From Paenibacillus albicereus (GTDB lineage Bacteria > Bacillota > Bacilli > Paenibacillales > Paenibacillaceae): a stretch of DNA of 64,000 bases. Positions 9,160-18,025 of the stretch are shown here, piece by piece. Location of the stretch: NCBI RefSeq assembly GCF_012676905.1, contig NZ_CP051428.1, forward strand, positions 3,434,001 through 3,498,000, given 5' to 3'. A program made the position numbers and the translations under genes. Position 1 is the stretch's first letter, and the number at the start of each line of letters is the position of its first letter. The notes beneath the pieces were generated by a model. That model ran no database searches. It worked only from the letters and a program-made list of their open reading frames with translations, and was not told the DNA's origin.

Positions 9160-10116
9160 TTAGAACCGCGTCCGGTAGACCGCCTTGTTTTCCAAGCCTC
9201 GGATCAGCGGAGTCCATGCTTCCTGCTCCGGGATGGAGCCGAGCGCATCCTCCACCATCTGCAGCTTGGCGTCGAGCGAGTCGATGTAATGGAGCGCCAC
9301 CGCCTCGGCGAGCTGAGGCTGCACGGGGCTGCCCCATTCGCCCAGATTGTGGTGCGACAGCACGAGATGCTGCAGCACGGTCACCTTCGGCGAATCGGCC
9401 GGCACGCCCAGCTTGAGCGCCGCCTCCACGATCCAGCCGGAAATGAGCGCCAGATGGCCGATCAGCCGGCCGCGGTCGCTGTACTCGGACACGATGCCGA
9501 GCTGCGCGTTCATCTCCTCGGGCTTGGCCAGGTCATGCAGGACGATGCCCGCGATCAGCGCGTCGCGGTTCAGGAACGGCCGCTGCGCGCACAGGAATTC
9601 GCCGATCTCCAGCATGCGCACCGTATGGTAGGCCAGTCCCGCGTAATAGGCATGATGATGGCTCTTGGCGGCAGGATAGTGCTCCAGCCGGTCGCCGGCC
9701 TTGACGACGCAGTAGGCCGCGATGTTCCGGATGTCCGGATCGCCGATGCTGTCGACCTTGGCGCGGATCTGCGCGACGAGCTCCTTGGCCTCGACCGGCG
9801 CGGCTCGGATATAGTCGGTCAGCTGCACGCCGTCCTCCGGGCCCGCCGGCCGGATGCGGATGATCTTCAGCTGAAGCCGTTCGCGGTACAGCTGCGCGAC
9901 GCCGTGCACCTTGGCGACCTGCAGCGATTGCAGCGTCTCCTTTTCGCCGGGCTTCAGGTCCCAGTATTTGGCCGTAATCTGGCCGCTTGAATCGGCAAGC
10001 ACGAGGTCCCAGTAGTCCTTGGGCGGAGTCGCGTTCGTCTGCTTGACGTCAAGCTCCTTGACGAGAAAGAAGCCGGTCACCTCTTGCTTGTCGGTCAGCG
10101 TGCTGATCAGGGTCAT
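9160..10116 (-). CDS. yhaM: 3'-5' exoribonuclease YhaM
   Basis: 318 residues: an N-terminal OB-fold (about 10-95) and a C-terminal HD domain with HHHAYYAGLAYHT and VLHDLAKPEEM metal-binding motifs. The length and domain order match B. subtilis YhaM (about 314 residues). Family knowledge: it degrades RNA and single-stranded DNA from the 3' end. A TATAAT -10 element lies about 40 bases before the start, without a clear -35. The neighbours are functionally unrelated. Confidence 0.92.
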   Translation of the reverse strand: MTLISTLTDKQEVTGFFLVKELDVKQTNATPPKDYWDLVLADSSGQITAKYWDLKPGEKETLQSLQVAKVHGVAQLYRERLQLKIIRIRPAGPEDGVQLTDYIRAAPVEAKELVAQIRAKVDSIGDPDIRNIAAYCVVKAGDRLEHYPAAKSHHHAYYAGLAYHTVRMLEIGEFLCAQRPFLNRDALIAGIVLHDLAKPEEMNAQLGIVSEYSDRGRLIGHLALISGWIVEAALKLGVPADSPKVTVLQHLVLSHHNLGEWGSPVQPQLAEAVALHYIDSLDAKLQMVEDALGSIPEQEAWTPLIRGLENKAVYRTRF

Positions 10117-10294
10117 GCGTGAAAGCTCCTTCCGGTAAAGCCATAATGAACCTATTATACTCGATTTGGCAGCGGACGGATAATCGGCCTGGCTTCCCTG
10201 CGCGCGTATGCCCTCGCTTGCGATTGGAAACCCTTGCAGGAGGGTAAGGACAACGTATCAGAGCGAAGCTCGATTCGACGGAGGAGGAATCTTC

Positions 10295-10804
10295 ATGAAC
10301 CGCAACGACCACGACCACAACGACCACGATAAAGGACTCGCGACTGAAAAGGACATCGACCCGCGGCACGGCCTGTTCGAGGATCAGCCGGAGGGAAGCC
10401 GGGTTCCAAGCGCCGAGGAGGAGCTTCTCCGCACGTATCCGTCCGGAGAAGGCACCTACGGCGGCGTGCAGGTCGACCGCTATACGGTCGCGTCCTCGGA
10501 GGCGAACGAGCGCCTCGCGGACGATATCGCGTATGCGGAAGGCCCGGACCCGGGCGACTATGCCCGCCAGCGCGATGGCGGCGACTATGCCGTCGAGACG
10601 CCGGTAGGAGAATCGCCGGTCCCCGGCGCGGGGCTAGCGGAAGCGGACCTCGGTCTCGACCGGACGACGTCCAAGCCGAGCGCCGATGCCGAGCTCGACC
10701 TGACGGACGGCACGCCGGTCGACCCGGTCGCGCCGCCGGACGAATTCCACGGCACCGACCTGCTGAACGGCGTCGGCTCGGCTCCTCAGGAGGAGAACCG
10801 CTAG
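10295..10804 (+). CDS. Acidic hydrophilic protein of unknown function
   Basis: 169 residues from the ATG preceded by GGAGGAGG. The protein has no membrane segment or signal peptide. It starts with an Asn/Asp/His-rich stretch (NRNDHDHNDHD), is strongly acidic throughout, and contains a YGGVQVDRYTV segment. The composition suggests a soluble, largely disordered protein; the start and codon use look genuine. I do not recognise the family. It could be a stress- or spore-related hydrophilin, but nothing in the sequence proves this. A strong bidirectional terminator follows. Confidence 0.72.
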   Translation: MNRNDHDHNDHDKGLATEKDIDPRHGLFEDQPEGSRVPSAEEELLRTYPSGEGTYGGVQVDRYTVASSEANERLADDIAYAEGPDPGDYARQRDGGDYAVETPVGESPVPGAGLAEADLGLDRTTSKPSADAELDLTDGTPVDPVAPPDEFHGTDLLNGVGSAPQEENR

Positions 10805-10848
10805 CAGGCATGCCGCCGCGCGTTGCATCGTGAACGGCGCCCTGGCAC

Positions 10849-10886
10849 GCAAAAAGGGACGAAGCTGAGGCTTCGTCCCTTTTTGC
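10849..10886. terminator. Bidirectional terminator between convergent genes
   Basis: A perfect 14-bp stem (AAAAAGGGACGAAG with its complement) and a 6-base loop ends in Ts on both strands. It serves the acidic protein gene and possibly the leftward nitroreductase gene. Confidence 0.85.
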
Positions 10887-11003
10887 GCAGTGACTTCGGC
10901 ATCGATGCGGAACAGACATGGGAAGGTTTTGCCCTGTCCCCTCGCTTCGCCGGCTCCGGCCGCCGCTCATGCCCCGTCCGTCCCGTCCGTCCCGTCGGCC
11001 TCG

Positions 11004-11777
11004 TCAGTCTTCCAGCCGGAACCCTTGCTCGCGGAGCAGCCCGGTGAACGTGCGCGGCGGATAAGCCGTCCGCCCGCTCATTTCCTGCGTCCACGTCGTA
11101 TCGCGGCCTCCCCCGGAGCGTCCGCGGATGTACTCGCGGTACTCGCGGTCGTACGCTTCCAGCCCCTCCCGGCGGCTGCCCGCCGGATAGCGGTTTTCGG
11201 CGTAGACCGCCGTGCGCGGCAGCCGCGGACGGCGGTCGGGCTCCTCGGCCGGCACGCCGATGCACATTCCGAACACCGGGTAGACGAGCGGCGGCAGCTC
11301 CAGCAGCTCCGAGACGGCGCGCATGTCGTTGCGGATGCCCCCGATATAGACGATGCCGAGCCCCTGCGCCTCGGCGGCGATCGCCGCGTTCTGCGCCGCC
11401 AGCGCCGCATCGACCGTCGCGACGAGGAAATACTCCGTCGATGTCTGCAGCTCTGCGCCATGCATGCCCGCCGCCTCGGCGAAGCGGCTCAGGTCGGCGC
11501 ACCAGACGAGGAAGACCGGCGCCTCGCGCACATGCCGCTGGCCTCCGGCCAGCTCGGCCAGCCGCTCCCGCAGCTGCGGGTCGGTGATGCCGATGACGCT
11601 GTAGGCCTGCATATGGCTGGACGAAGAGGCCATCTGCGCGCTGCCGAGAATCCGGTCGAGCTGCTCCGCCGTCACCGGCTCATCCGCATACCGGCGGATC
11701 GAGCGGTGCCCCTCCAGCAGCGACAGCGTCTGCTCCATGCGGATCGCGCTTGCTTGCTCCTGCTTGCTCATGTCCAT
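11004..11777 (-). CDS. NADPH-dependent nitro/flavin reductase, NfsA/NfrA type
   Basis: 257 residues with the long NfsA-like layout: an HRSIRRY flavin phosphate motif near residue 23, SSSSHMQAYSVI, EAQGLGIVYIGGIRND, and a C-terminal extension ending in FTGLLREQGFRLED. The ATG has a GGGAGGGG site. Family knowledge: oxygen-insensitive NADPH:FMN reductases of this type act on nitroaromatics, quinones and disulfides. A good vegetative promoter precedes it. A MarR-type repressor is the next gene upstream, a pairing often seen for redox enzymes, but there is no direct evidence of control. Confidence 0.88.
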   Translation of the reverse strand: MDMSKQEQASAIRMEQTLSLLEGHRSIRRYADEPVTAEQLDRILGSAQMASSSSHMQAYSVIGITDPQLRERLAELAGGQRHVREAPVFLVWCADLSRFAEAAGMHGAELQTSTEYFLVATVDAALAAQNAAIAAEAQGLGIVYIGGIRNDMRAVSELLELPPLVYPVFGMCIGVPAEEPDRRPRLPRTAVYAENRYPAGSRREGLEAYDREYREYIRGRSGGGRDTTWTQEMSGRTAYPPRTFTGLLREQGFRLED

Positions 11778-11836
11778 CTTGACCCCTCCCGTACGTGCTT
11801 GCTTTCGTTACCGCAGCAATTTCTGCATCCGAGCCT

Positions 11837-11865
11837 AGAATAGGCATTCGGACGAGCCTTGTCAA
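11837..11865 (-). promoter_or_regulatory. SigA-type promoter of the NfsA-type reductase gene
   Basis: TTGACA, exactly 17 bases, then TATTCT on the minus strand, about 60 bases upstream of the start codon. Confidence 0.75.
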
Positions 11866-11912
11866 TCGCAGGAGCCGGCACGCTTCCCGCTCGGCAAATT
11901 CTGTCCCTCACC

Positions 11913-11944
11913 AAAAAAAAGCCCAGGCCCGCTTGCAGGCCTGG
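11913..11944 (-). terminator. Terminator of the MarR-type gene
   Basis: On the minus strand the CCAGGCC/GGGCCTGG hairpin is followed by GC and eight Ts, about 100 bases after the marR-type stop codon. Confidence 0.75.
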
Positions 11945-12046
11945 ACGCATTCTGAACTTCCCTCGGCGCCTCGCCGGCGCAAGCGTTGCCAAAGCAGGCG
12001 ATCCCGCCCTGCGAGCTGGCGCCCCTTCGGCCCGCATCGCCAGCGC

Positions 12047-12490
12047 TTACTCTTCCTGCAGGTTGGCGATCATGCGGTCGAACAGCTTGAGCATCGTCTC
12101 CATCTCTTGTTGCTCCATGCCGCGGTACAGCTTCAGCATGAGCGCATGCCGGGTCTCATCGATCTGCTTGAGCAGCTTGAGGCCGGCCGTGTCGATGCTC
12201 AGCAGCACGACGCGCCGATCCGACTCTCCCCGCTCCCGCGCGATGTAGCCCAGCTCGACGAGCCGATCCGCCAGACCCGTCACCGCGCCCGACGTGATGA
12301 GCAGCTTGTCCGCGAGCACCGATGCCTTTTGCGGCCCTTCCGTGGCCAGCAAGGTCAATATGCGGGCATGCGTAAGGCCGAGCCCGTGCTCGTTGTCCCG
12401 GTTCCATTCGGATGTAATCAGCTTGCGCACCAGCCGGAACCGGTCATCCAGCTGCTTGGTCAGCTCTTCCGTTGCCCCATCCTGTACCAT
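12047..12490 (-). CDS. MarR-family transcriptional regulator
   Basis: 147 residues from the ATG with an AGGAGG site seven bases upstream; longer in-frame readings run into the structured region before it. The winged helix is visible as KASVLADKLLITSGAVTGLADRLVELGYI (partly quoted) with the wing ERGESDRRVVLLSID near residues 80-100. Family knowledge: these dimers repress nearby genes and release DNA on binding small ligands or on oxidation. The next gene downstream is the NfsA-type reductase, a plausible target. Confidence 0.88.
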   Translation of the reverse strand: MVQDGATEELTKQLDDRFRLVRKLITSEWNRDNEHGLGLTHARILTLLATEGPQKASVLADKLLITSGAVTGLADRLVELGYIARERGESDRRVVLLSIDTAGLKLLKQIDETRHALMLKLYRGMEQQEMETMLKLFDRMIANLQEE

Positions 12491-12562
12491 GCTTTCGCCT
12501 CCTGCTTCTTCTCTTGCGTTCGTGATGTAGGATAACCTTATAGGGTCAACTTCTTGTAGGTA

Positions 12563-12661
12563 AAGCAAAAAAAGACAAAAAACCCGATCCTCGGGCAGCT
12601 CCGCGCATGACGGAAGCATCCTTAAAGGCTTCCTACGCCGGACGACGGGATCAGGTTTCAT
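12563..12661 (-). terminator. Large branched hairpin/terminator between ureD and the MarR gene
   Basis: On the minus strand AACCTGATCC pairs with GGATCGGGTT about 80 bases later. The interior holds a further GGAAGC...GCTTCC hairpin, and T-runs of six and seven follow. It starts immediately after the ureD stop, so it most likely ends the urease transcript, though it is larger than an ordinary terminator. Confidence 0.65.
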
Positions 12662-12667
12662 ATTAAT

Positions 12668-13549
12668 TTACATAGGCTTGATGAAAGGAGGCGGCGCTGC
12701 GGTCCACAGCCCTCTCCGCGCCTCGAGCCGGGCTTCGCCCAGTACGCGCTGCACCGTCCACGCCGCATGGCCCGCCGCCTGCACGACGAGGCCGCTGCGC
12801 CAGGTGCGCGAGACGCCGATACGCACCTCCCGGCCGGGCAGCTGCGGCAGCCGGCCCAGCGTATCCCGCAGCCGCCGCTCCAGATCGGCATCCGCGCCGC
12901 GCCCGAACAGGCAGAACGTGCCCCAATGCGTGAAGCGATGCCAGCTGCCCGGAGCGGCGAGCAGCTGCATGCCCGGCTCGATCAGCTGACGCTGGCGGAA
13001 AATCAGCTCGCCGTCCTCGTATACCGTCAGCCGGTTGTCGAGCCTGCGGTAGCGGAACACTTCTCCGCGCAGCGTGCGGCCCGGGCAGAGCACCTCCGCC
13101 TGCATCCAGCTGGCGCCCGGCGCGAGCCGCACCTCGGTATCCGCGAGCAGCGAGGCGTCCTCGTACAGCATGACCGGCTCCGGCAGATGCTCGCATACGG
13201 CTCCCTCCTCGAGCGCGAAGCGCTGGCGCAGCGAGGCCCCGCCGCCTTCCGGGCATCGATGCGCCTTGAGGAAGCTCTGGTTGGAGATTTGCGCCGACGC
13301 GCCGGCGCCGAGGCTCCAGTCGAGCTCGTAGCGGTCTCCATCCAGCATGCCCGGAGAGACGTCCATGACGAGCACGCCCGAGCCGAAGCCGAGCGGGAAC
13401 GCCTTGGCGATCTTGATCGGCGACGTATGATAGCGCGAAGCGAGCCGGGTCAGCCCGCCTTGCTGCTCGAAGCGCGCTTGCAGGACGGATGCTGCGCGCT
13501 CCGCCGCCGCAGGAGCCGCCGGATCGCCGGCAGCCGCCGGCCGGCTCAA
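12668..13549 (-). CDS. ureD: Urease accessory protein UreD
   Basis: 293 residues, last gene of the urease operon. UreD signatures include [46 protein letters not shown] and HWGTFCLFG. Family knowledge: UreD (UreH) binds apo-urease and, with UreF and UreG, delivers nickel and CO2 to the active site. No ATG is available near the N-terminus; the likely start is TTG at 13549-13547, overlapping the ureG stop as TTGA. About 25 poorly conserved Ala/Pro-rich residues precede the conserved region. Confidence 0.92.
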   Translation of the reverse strand: MSRPAAAGDPAAPAAAERAASVLQARFEQQGGLTRLASRYHTSPIKIAKAFPLGFGSGVLVMDVSPGMLDGDRYELDWSLGAGASAQISNQSFLKAHRCPEGGGASLRQRFALEEGAVCEHLPEPVMLYEDASLLADTEVRLAPGASWMQAEVLCPGRTLRGEVFRYRRLDNRLTVYEDGELIFRQRQLIEPGMQLLAAPGSWHRFTHWGTFCLFGRGADADLERRLRDTLGRLPQLPGREVRIGVSRTWRSGLVVQAAGHAAWTVQRVLGEARLEARRGLWTAAPPPFIKPM

Positions 13550-14298
13550 GCGAGCGCGCCGCCTGGGCCAGCCATCTTGAGCGGCGTCAGGCTCGGGCTC
13601 AGCTCGGCAGCAGCCGCTCCGTGGCCATGCGTCAGCCCTTTGGCATGGGCGAGCTCATGCTCGATCCAATCGACCATCTGCGGCACCCCGTTCCCGCCGA
13701 ACAGGTTGGTGAAGACGAACGGACGGTCGCCGCGCATGCGCCGCGAGTCCTCCTCCATGACCGCGAGGCTGGCGCCGACATGCGGGGCGAGGTCGATCTT
13801 GTTGATGACGAGCAGGTCGGAGCGCATGATGCCCGGGCCGCCCTTGCGCGGGATCTTCTCCCCCTGGGCCACGTCGATGATATAGATGAAGCGGTCCACC
13901 AGCTCCGGGCTGAACGCCGCCGCCAAATTGTCGCCGCCGCTCTCGATGAAGATCAGGTCGAGCGGCGAGAAGCGCTCCTCCAGCTCCTCGATCGCCTCGA
14001 AGTTCATCGAGGCGTCCTCGCGGATGGCCGTATGCGGGCAGCCGCCCGTCTCCACCCCGATGATGCGCTCCTCCGGCAGCACGCCGGTCGCGGCGAGGAT
14101 GCGCGCATCCTCCTTCGTATAGATGTCGTTGGTGATGACGGCGAGATTCCAGCGGTCCTTCAGCTCGCGGGAGAGCGTCTCGACCAGCTTCGTCTTGCCC
14201 GAGCCGACCGGGCCGCCGATGCCGATGCGCACCGGACGCCCCTGCGGGATCGGATTCGCGTTCCACTCGATATGGGTATGTCCTTGGCCTTGGCACAT
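13546..14298 (-). CDS. ureG: Urease accessory GTPase UreG
   Basis: 250 residues with the P-loop [28 protein letters not shown] (the CPH nickel-binding motif), FIESGGDN and NKIDLAP. Family knowledge: UreG is a SIMIBI GTPase that hands nickel to urease. It has extra ends, a GHTH-containing N-terminus and a C-terminal tail with THGHG, which add histidines beyond the usual length of about 205 residues. The ATG follows an AGGAGGAG site. Its stop overlaps the proposed TTG of ureD. Confidence 0.95.
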   Translation of the reverse strand: MCQGQGHTHIEWNANPIPQGRPVRIGIGGPVGSGKTKLVETLSRELKDRWNLAVITNDIYTKEDARILAATGVLPEERIIGVETGGCPHTAIREDASMNFEAIEELEERFSPLDLIFIESGGDNLAAAFSPELVDRFIYIIDVAQGEKIPRKGGPGIMRSDLLVINKIDLAPHVGASLAVMEEDSRRMRGDRPFVFTNLFGGNGVPQMVDWIEHELAHAKGLTHGHGAAAAELSPSLTPLKMAGPGGALA

Positions 14299-14336
14299 GG
14301 GGAACTCCTCCTAAGAATGATGGAATAAGGATCGAA

Positions 14337-15191
14337 TCAGGACATGAACAGCCGGGAATAAAGCGTCTCGTGGCGGATCATGCCGAGCTCCGAGCCCGGC
14401 ATGTCGCTCCAGGCGTCCTCCGGCTCCATCGCCAGCGCCGCGCGCGCGGCCTGGACCGTCTCGCCCGACAGCAGCGCCAGCAGCCGCTGGGCCTCCGTCT
14501 GGCCGATCGCCATCAGGCGCAGCGCGCTGTTCACGGCATGGCTCAGGCAGCCGTACAGCCAGCCCTGGAGCGCCTGCTCCTCGCCGATGCCGGCTTGCCG
14601 GCAGATCCAGCCGAACACGAGCGGGTGGGTGAGCAGGCACTCGCCGCTCCGATAGGCCGCCTCGAGCCGGGCGAAATCAAGGCCGGGATAGCTGCTGCGA
14701 GCGAGCGCGAGCAGGCGGCGGCCCATCTTCTCCATCCCGGAGCGGGTCTCGGCGCTCATGCGGCCGGCATGGACGAGCCGCTCGGCGGCCCACAGCCGGT
14801 CCCACTCCTCGATCGGCGCGTCGCGGTACACGGCGCGGACGACGAGCGCGTCCGTCGTCGTCCAGCTCTGCCGCAGCATCGCCCGCAAGTACGCCTCCAG
14901 CTCGTCGGGGCGGGCGATGTCGCCCTCCTGGACGAGCGTCTCGAGGCCGAACGAGTGCGAGAAGCCGCCGATCGGCAGCGCCGAGTCGAGCAGCTGCTGC
15001 AGCACGAGCCACGGCACGAGCGGTGCGGACGGCGAGGCCGCCGCAGCCGGAGCGCCCGCCAGTGGCTGCGCGAACGGCGCGCCGTCCTTCGGCTGTGCCG
15101 GCACGATAGACGGCGACGTCCACGCAGCGAAAGCACCCGTCGTCGGCCGGGAGAGCGGCGCCCCGGCTTCCGGCCGAATCGCCCCTGTCAA
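14337..15191 (-). CDS. ureF: Urease accessory protein UreF
   Basis: 284 residues from a proposed TTG at 15191-15189 that overlaps the ureC stop as TTGA. The conserved region starts at [22 protein letters not shown] (partly quoted family motif) about residue 63. It continues with an [14 protein letters not shown] segment and ends [11 protein letters not shown]. Family knowledge: UreF bridges UreD and UreG in the activation complex. The first 60 residues are Pro/Ala-rich and unlike other UreF proteins. A GTG at codon 59 would give a standard 226-residue protein but has no ribosome binding site. Confidence 0.88.
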   Translation of the reverse strand: MTGAIRPEAGAPLSRPTTGAFAAWTSPSIVPAQPKDGAPFAQPLAGAPAAAASPSAPLVPWLVLQQLLDSALPIGGFSHSFGLETLVQEGDIARPDELEAYLRAMLRQSWTTTDALVVRAVYRDAPIEEWDRLWAAERLVHAGRMSAETRSGMEKMGRRLLALARSSYPGLDFARLEAAYRSGECLLTHPLVFGWICRQAGIGEEQALQGWLYGCLSHAVNSALRLMAIGQTEAQRLLALLSGETVQAARAALAMEPEDAWSDMPGSELGMIRHETLYSRLFMS

Positions 15192-16903
15192 AACAGGAAA
15201 TACCGCTGCGCCATCGGCACGGTCTCGGCCGGCTCGCAGACGGCCGGCTCGCCGTCGACCGTCACGCGGTACGTCTCCGGATCGACGACGATGTCCGGCG
15301 TGGCGTCGTTGTGAATCATGTCCTTCTTCGTGACGGAGCGGCAGCCCTTGACCGGCTCGACCCATTTCTGCAGCCCGAGCCGCTCGGCGATGCCTCCGTC
15401 ATAAGCCGCTTGGGAGACGAAGGTGATGCTCGTGCGCTGCATCGCCTTGCCGAACGCGCCGAACATCGGACGGCCGAACACCGGCTGCGGCGTCGGGATC
15501 GAAGCGTTCGGATCGCCCATCTGGGCGTAGGCGATCATGCCGCCCTTGAGGACGAGCTCCGGCTTGACGCCGAAGAACATCGGGCTCCAGACCGCGAGGT
15601 CGGCAAGCTTGCCCGGCTCGATCGAGCCGACGAGATGCGAGACGCCGTGCGTGATCGCCGGATTGATCGTGTACTTGGCGATATAGCGCTTGATGCGGAA
15701 GTTGTCTCCGGCGTCCGTATCCGGCGCGAGCGGGCCCCGCTGCCGCTTCATCTTGTCGGCGGTCTGCCACGTGCGCAGGATGACCTCGCCGACGCGGCCC
15801 ATCGCCTGGGAGTCGGAGCTCAGCATGCTGAATACGCCCATGTCGTGCAGGATGTCCTCCGCGGCGATCGTCTCCGGCCGGATGCGCGAGTCGGCGAAGG
15901 CGACGTCCTCCGGTATCCGCGAGTCCAGGTGATGGCACACCATGAGCATGTCCAGATGCTCCTCGATCGTGTTCACCGTAAACGGACGCGTCGGATTCGT
16001 CGAGCTCGGCAGCACGTTGAGCTCGCCCGCCGCGCGGATGATGTCCGGCGCATGGCCGCCTCCGGCGCCCTCGGTATGGTACGTATGGATCGTGCGGCCG
16101 CCGATCGCGGCCAGCGTATCCTCCAGGAAGCCCGATTCGTTGAGCGTATCGGTATGGATGGCGACCTGCACGTCGTAGCGGTCGGCCGCCTGCAGGCAGG
16201 CGTCGATCGCCGCCGGCGTCGTGCCCCAGTCCTCGTGCAGCTTGAGGCCGATCGCTCCCGCCTCGATCTGCTCGATCAGCGGCTCCTGGAAGCTGGCGTT
16301 GCCCTTGCCGGTGAAGCCGAGGTTCATCGGAAACGCCTCCGCCGCCTCCAGCATCCGGGCCATATGCCAGGCGCCCGGCGTGCAGGTGGTGGCGTTCGTT
16401 CCGGTCGCCGGACCGGTGCCGCCGCCGATCATCGTCGTCACGCCCGACGAGAGCGCGGTCTCGATCTGCTGCGGACAGATATAGTGGATATGCGCGTCGA
16501 TGCCGCCCGCCGTGACGATCTTGCCCTCGGCCGCGATCACCTCCGTGCTCGCGCCGACGATCATGCCCGGCGTGACGCCGTCCATGATGTCAGGATTGCC
16601 GGCCTTGCCGACGGCGACGATGCGGCCGTCGCGGATGCCGATGTCGCCTTTGACGATGCCCCAGTGGTCGATGACGACGGCGTTCGTGATGAGCGTGTCG
16701 AGCACGCCCTCGCTGCGCAGCGCGGAGCTCGACTGGCCCATGCCGTCGCGGATGACCTTGCCTCCGCCGAACTTGCACTCGTCCCCGTACACCGTATGGT
16801 CGTGCTCGATGACGGCCCACAGCTCGGTGTCCGCCAGCCGTACCGCGTCGCCCATCGTCGGGCCGAACATGCCGGCGTAGCTGCCGCGATCTATCTCCCT
16901 CAT
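15188..16903 (-). CDS. ureC: Urease subunit alpha
   Basis: 571 residues starting [16 protein letters not shown], overlapping the ureB stop as ATGA. All active-site elements are visible: the HIHY nickel ligands, the carbamylated lysine in [11 protein letters not shown], the His ligands in VAIHTDT and [14 protein letters not shown], the mobile-flap cysteine in MVCHHLDSR, and the Asp ligand in [11 protein letters not shown]. The protein ends [10 protein letters not shown], as in other UreC. It hydrolyses urea to ammonia and carbamate in the cytosol. The length is normal. Confidence 0.97.
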   Translation of the reverse strand: MREIDRGSYAGMFGPTMGDAVRLADTELWAVIEHDHTVYGDECKFGGGKVIRDGMGQSSSALRSEGVLDTLITNAVVIDHWGIVKGDIGIRDGRIVAVGKAGNPDIMDGVTPGMIVGASTEVIAAEGKIVTAGGIDAHIHYICPQQIETALSSGVTTMIGGGTGPATGTNATTCTPGAWHMARMLEAAEAFPMNLGFTGKGNASFQEPLIEQIEAGAIGLKLHEDWGTTPAAIDACLQAADRYDVQVAIHTDTLNESGFLEDTLAAIGGRTIHTYHTEGAGGGHAPDIIRAAGELNVLPSSTNPTRPFTVNTIEEHLDMLMVCHHLDSRIPEDVAFADSRIRPETIAAEDILHDMGVFSMLSSDSQAMGRVGEVILRTWQTADKMKRQRGPLAPDTDAGDNFRIKRYIAKYTINPAITHGVSHLVGSIEPGKLADLAVWSPMFFGVKPELVLKGGMIAYAQMGDPNASIPTPQPVFGRPMFGAFGKAMQRTSITFVSQAAYDGGIAERLGLQKWVEPVKGCRSVTKKDMIHNDATPDIVVDPETYRVTVDGEPAVCEPAETVPMAQRYFLF

Positions 16904-17277
16904 GACCGTCCGCCCTCCCGCTGCTCCCACTGCTCCAGCCTGCGCCGCACGTCGTCCGGCATCGCGCCGGCCTGGGCCGGCCCGCTGGTCAGCCCGCTGA
17001 GCCCGTAGCCGAGCCGGCTGCCCCCGAGCTCGACGAGCTGGACCGGCTTCTCCTCGCCAGGCTCGAAGCGGACCGCCGTGCCCGCCGGGATGTCCAGCCG
17101 CATGCCGAAGGCCGACTCCCGGTCGAACCGCAGGCCGCGGTTCACCTCGAAGAAATGGTAGTGCGAGCCGACCTGCACCGGCCGGTCTCCTTGATTGACG
17201 ACGATCAGCTCCGCCGTGCGGCGTCCTTCGTTGAGCACGATGCTCCCCTGAGCCGTGCGGTATTCCCCCGGTATCAT
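16900..17277 (-). CDS. ureB: Urease subunit beta
   Basis: 125 residues beginning MIPGEYRT, with [39 protein letters not shown] (family signatures partly quoted) and a C-terminal tail of about 20 extra residues ending in EGGRS. A GAGGAGG site precedes the ATG. UreB packs against UreC and UreA in the (ABC) trimer. Its stop overlaps the ureC start. Confidence 0.96.
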   Translation of the reverse strand: MIPGEYRTAQGSIVLNEGRRTAELIVVNQGDRPVQVGSHYHFFEVNRGLRFDRESAFGMRLDIPAGTAVRFEPGEEKPVQLVELGGSRLGYGLSGLTSGPAQAGAMPDDVRRRLEQWEQREGGRS

Positions 17278-17313
17278 CGCGGTCCTCCTCCTCGGCCGTC
17301 CGGCCGCTTCTCT

Positions 17314-17619
17314 CTATCCGCCGATCGGATGATGCACCGTCACGAGCTTCGTGCCGTCGGGGAAGGTCGCCTCTACCTGCACCTCGTGGATCATCTCCGG
17401 CACGCCCTCCATGACCTGGCTACGGGTCAGGATCTGCGTCCCGTACTCCATCAGGCGGGCGACAGTCTGGCCGTCGCGCGCGCCCTCCATGATCTCGGAC
17501 GTGATGAGCGCCACGCTCTCGGGATAGTTGAGCTTGACGCCTCGGTTCAGCCTGCGGCGAGCCACGTCGGCCGCCACCGTGATGAGCAGCTTTTCTTTCT
17601 CGCGCTCGGTCAACTGCAT
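17314..17619 (-). CDS. ureA: Urease subunit gamma
   Basis: 101 residues starting [13 protein letters not shown], with [21 protein letters not shown] and a C-terminal [11 protein letters not shown], all diagnostic for UreA. The ATG preceded by AGAGG was chosen over a GTG three codons earlier because family members start MQLT or MxLT. First gene of the ureABCFGD operon, with the promoter and nitrogen operator upstream. Confidence 0.96.
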   Translation of the reverse strand: MQLTEREKEKLLITVAADVARRRLNRGVKLNYPESVALITSEIMEGARDGQTVARLMEYGTQILTRSQVMEGVPEMIHEVQVEATFPDGTKLVTVHHPIGG

Positions 17620-17648
17620 GCCCTTCACCTCTTCTCCGGAATAGCTCC

Positions 17649-17654
17649 ATTATA
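17649..17654 (-). promoter_or_regulatory. -10 element of the ureA promoter
   Basis: TATAAT on the minus strand about 30 bases before the ureA start. The hexamer 17 bases upstream (TTACTT) is a poor -35, as expected for a promoter needing an activator. Confidence 0.6.
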
Positions 17655-17682
17655 GCCGCGCCTCGGACGGAAAGTAAATGAG

Positions 17683-17705
17683 TTATGTTAGATAATCTAA
17701 CATAA
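17683..17705. promoter_or_regulatory. GlnR/TnrA-type nitrogen operator upstream of ureA
   Basis: A 23-bp near-perfect palindrome contains TGTTA, seven bases, TAACA at 17686-17702, matching the TGTNA-N7-TNACA consensus exactly. Its centre lies about 52 bases upstream of the predicted transcription start, an activating position in TnrA/GlnR-controlled promoters. Confidence 0.85.
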
Positions 17706-17726
17706 GGAAACCGGAAAGCGCGAAAA

Positions 17727-17758
17727 AAAGCCCCGTCGTCCATATGGACAACGGGGCG
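17727..17758 (-). terminator. Terminator of the small membrane-peptide gene
   Basis: On the minus strand GCCCCGTTGTCC, a short loop and GGACGACGGGGC are followed by seven Ts. It is about 45 bases past the stop of the 39-codon gene and separates it from the urease promoter. Confidence 0.82.
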
Positions 17759-17802
17759 AGCGAGTCGGCATGTCAGCCAAAGTTCCTTGACGGCAGCAGG
17801 CG

Positions 17803-17922
17803 CTACCAGATGCGCAGCAGCAGATCGACGAGCCCGGCGGACTCTCCCTCCTGGCTGCCGATCAGCAAGACGGCCATCAGCATCACTGCGCATGCCATGA
17901 CCATCATCCACAGGTATCTCAT
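17803..17922 (-). CDS. Small single-pass membrane peptide (39 residues)
   Basis: ATG preceded by GGAGGGACG; the product starts MRYLWMMVMACAVMLMAVLL and continues IGSQEGESAGLVDLLLRIW. Residues about 4-21 form one hydrophobic helix, then a short acidic linker and a hydrophobic tail. I do not recognise the family. It has its own terminator, a TACAAT -10-like element at 17960-17965 (minus strand), and upstream direct repeats resembling those before the neighbouring response regulator gene. This suggests that the two-component system controls it. The strong ribosome binding site and terminator support a real gene. Confidence 0.68.
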   Translation of the reverse strand: MRYLWMMVMACAVMLMAVLLIGSQEGESAGLVDLLLRIW

Positions 17923-17984
17923 GGACGTCCCTCCGCTTCGATTCTTTTCGATAGGACCATTGTACCGCAGGAAGGATCGTTCAT

Positions 17985-18025
17985 GCCGTAAAGCAATCCT
18001 AAAAAAACCTTAAGAAAGTCTAAAG
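17985..18025. promoter_or_regulatory. 11-bp-periodic direct repeats upstream of the small peptide gene
   Basis: Four TAA-centred units (CGTAAAG, CCTAAAA, CTTAAGA, TCTAAAG) start at 17987-18020 with spacings of 11, 11 and 10 bases on the plus strand. They overlap the last codons of the histidine kinase gene. The arrangement is typical of OmpR-family binding sites; the factor is inferred. Confidence 0.55.

Noticed and set aside
10974-11001. Short CCGTCCGTC tandem motif after the NfsA-type gene
   Set aside because: Only about three 9-bp units; too short to call a functional repeat.
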